Shown piece by piece: positions 63,250-64,000 of a DNA stretch of 64,000 bases. Each line of letters begins with the position of its first letter. The first letter of the stretch is position 1. This DNA comes from Nanobdellati archaeon. GTDB lineage: Archaea; EX4484-52; GLR71. The stretch is from contig JAHYJR010000004.1 in NCBI GenBank assembly GCA_019429005.1, positions 1 through 64,000 on the forward strand, written 5' to 3'. The translations under genes were made by a program, and so were the position numbers. The notes beneath the pieces are model-generated. The model made no database searches, had not been told where the DNA came from, and saw nothing but the letters and a program-made list of their open reading frames with translations.

Positions 63250-64000
63250 ATGGTCAAAGAAAAAAATCAGAATGAAAATAAAATACCTGAAGTCAATATA
63301 GGTGTCGTAGGACATGTTGATCATGGAAAAACAACACTTACAAGCACACTTACAGGAAAATTTACAGATGAACATTCTGAAGAATTAAAAAGAGGTATCA
63401 CAATCAGACTAGGATACGCTGATATAGAAATTAGAAAATGTCCAAAATGTGAACCACACCTTGCAACAACACGTTTCAAAAAATGTTTCTTTTGTGGTAG
63501 CGATACAGAATATATAAGAACAGTATCTTTTGTAGATGTACCAGGTCATGAAACGCTTATGGCAACAGTTTTAACAGGAGCATCCTTAATGGATGGTGCA
63601 ATACTTGTAATTGCTGCAAATGAACCATGCCCACAACCACAAACTGAAGAACATCTTGAGGCACTTAATATTTCAGGCATAAAAAACATAATTATTATAC
63701 AAAATAAGATTGATCTTGTAAATGAAGAAGAAGCAAAAAAGAATTATAACGAGATTCAAAAATTAATTAAAGGCAGTGTTGCAGAAAATGCACCAATTAT
63801 ACCAATATCAGCTATACATGGATCTAATATAAGTATATTAATGGATGCAATAAATGATTTTATTAAAAAACCTGAAAGAGATACAAACAAAACACCTAGG
63901 ATGCTTATTGTTCGAAGTTTTGATATCAATAAACCAGGAACAAAAATAAATAAACTTTCTGGAGGTATTATCGGTGGAAGTATCCTTGAAGGCGTATTAA
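63250..64000 (+). CDS. eif2g: Translation initiation factor 2 gamma subunit, N-terminal part (cut by window edge)
   Basis: ATG 63250, with AGGTG about 8 nt upstream, opens a frame that runs off the right edge at 250 codons. GTP-binding motifs are present: G1 GHVDHGKT (21-28), G3 DVPGHE, G4 NKID. The eIF2-gamma-specific zinc knuckle [20 protein letters not shown] lies between G2 and G3. It carries initiator Met-tRNA to the ribosome together with alpha and beta subunits. The intergenic region 63027-63249 holds its promoter, probably the TTATATATAT box at about 63077, giving a leader of about 145 nt. Confidence 0.96.
   Translation, partial: MVKEKNQNENKIPEVNIGVVGHVDHGKTTLTSTLTGKFTDEHSEELKRGITIRLGYADIEIRKCPKCEPHLATTRFKKCFFCGSDTEYIRTVSFVDVPGHETLMATVLTGASLMDGAILVIAANEPCPQPQTEEHLEALNISGIKNIIIIQNKIDLVNEEEAKKNYNEIQKLIKGSVAENAPIIPISAIHGSNISILMDAINDFIKKPERDTNKTPRMLIVRSFDINKPGTKINKLSGGIIGGSILEGVL

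Overview
The window is a strongly AT-rich archaeal chromosome segment. The archaeal assignment rests on genes read directly from the sequence: TATA-binding protein, an Sm/LSm protein, eIF2-gamma (cut by the right edge), a 67-aa histone, chromosomal protein MC1, ribosomal proteins eS6 and eL15, RNase P subunits Rpp30 and Pop5, the KH/beta-CASP termination nuclease FttA (aCPSF1), a proteasome beta subunit, Nob1, archaeal Cmk, a PIP-tagged Nre repair protein, and two tRNA genes with introns at the canonical 37/38 position. Many single genes have a TATA-like element about 22-28 nt before the start codon, which implies leaderless mRNAs; genes inside operons often carry GGTG or GGAGG motifs instead. 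The phylum cannot be fixed from this window. A euryarchaeal, Altiarchaeota-like or DPANN-like lineage is an inference from the pilin-like genes, histone plus MC1, and bacterial-type MutS/MutL/RlmH.

Layout. 0-4 kb is accessory: the end of a type I restriction locus (RhuM-like fragment, HsdM), a C5-cytosine methyltransferase, a transporter remnant and a tiny ribbon-helix-helix protein. 4-13 kb holds a DUF362 ferredoxin protein, an Fe-S PD-(D/E)XK nuclease, a double-length U32 protein and an M29-type peptidase. 13-17.2 kb has hisS facing a hisG-hisS2-hisI-hisE cluster. 17.4-27 kb is a block of poorly characterised enzymes (nitrilase-like, MoaA-like, HAD, two SLOG/LOG-like, kinase-like, GH15-like, antiporter) and contains a 15-copy 14-bp tandem array. 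27-32 kb is a decay zone with several interrupted genes and tRNA-Glu. 32-35.5 kb carries mutS and rlmH, with mutL just before. 35.6-41.4 kb is a four-gene pilin-like operon facing a membrane-anchored beta-propeller protein. 41.5-45 kb has MC1, two more pseudogenes, nth, a metallo-beta-lactamase protein, a cold-shock gene and intron-bearing tRNA-Met. 46-55 kb is the information-processing core (RNase P, FttA, proteasome, Nob1, histone, Cmk, TraB, eS6, eL15). 55-64 kb has hypotheticals, an aspartoacylase-like gene with a broken start, nre, a cyclin-fold protein, a heavily decayed pncB, intron-bearing tRNA-Gly, TBP, LSm and eIF2-gamma.

The most striking global signal is a set of otherwise well-preserved genes each broken by one or a few in-frame stop codons: pcp, a MazG-like gene, a LigD-type 3'-phosphoesterase, pncB, an aspartoacylase-like gene and two small unknowns. 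In four of them the stop sits where the family has Glu, as expected for GAA/GAG to TAA/TAG. All three stop codons occur, which argues for recent gene decay rather than recoding. The best candidates for undescribed elements are a pseudoknot-like RNA at 46489-46535, a promoter-linked small RNA at about 47974-48035, the nested 14-bp array at 20691-20900, and the large structured intron of tRNA-Gly.
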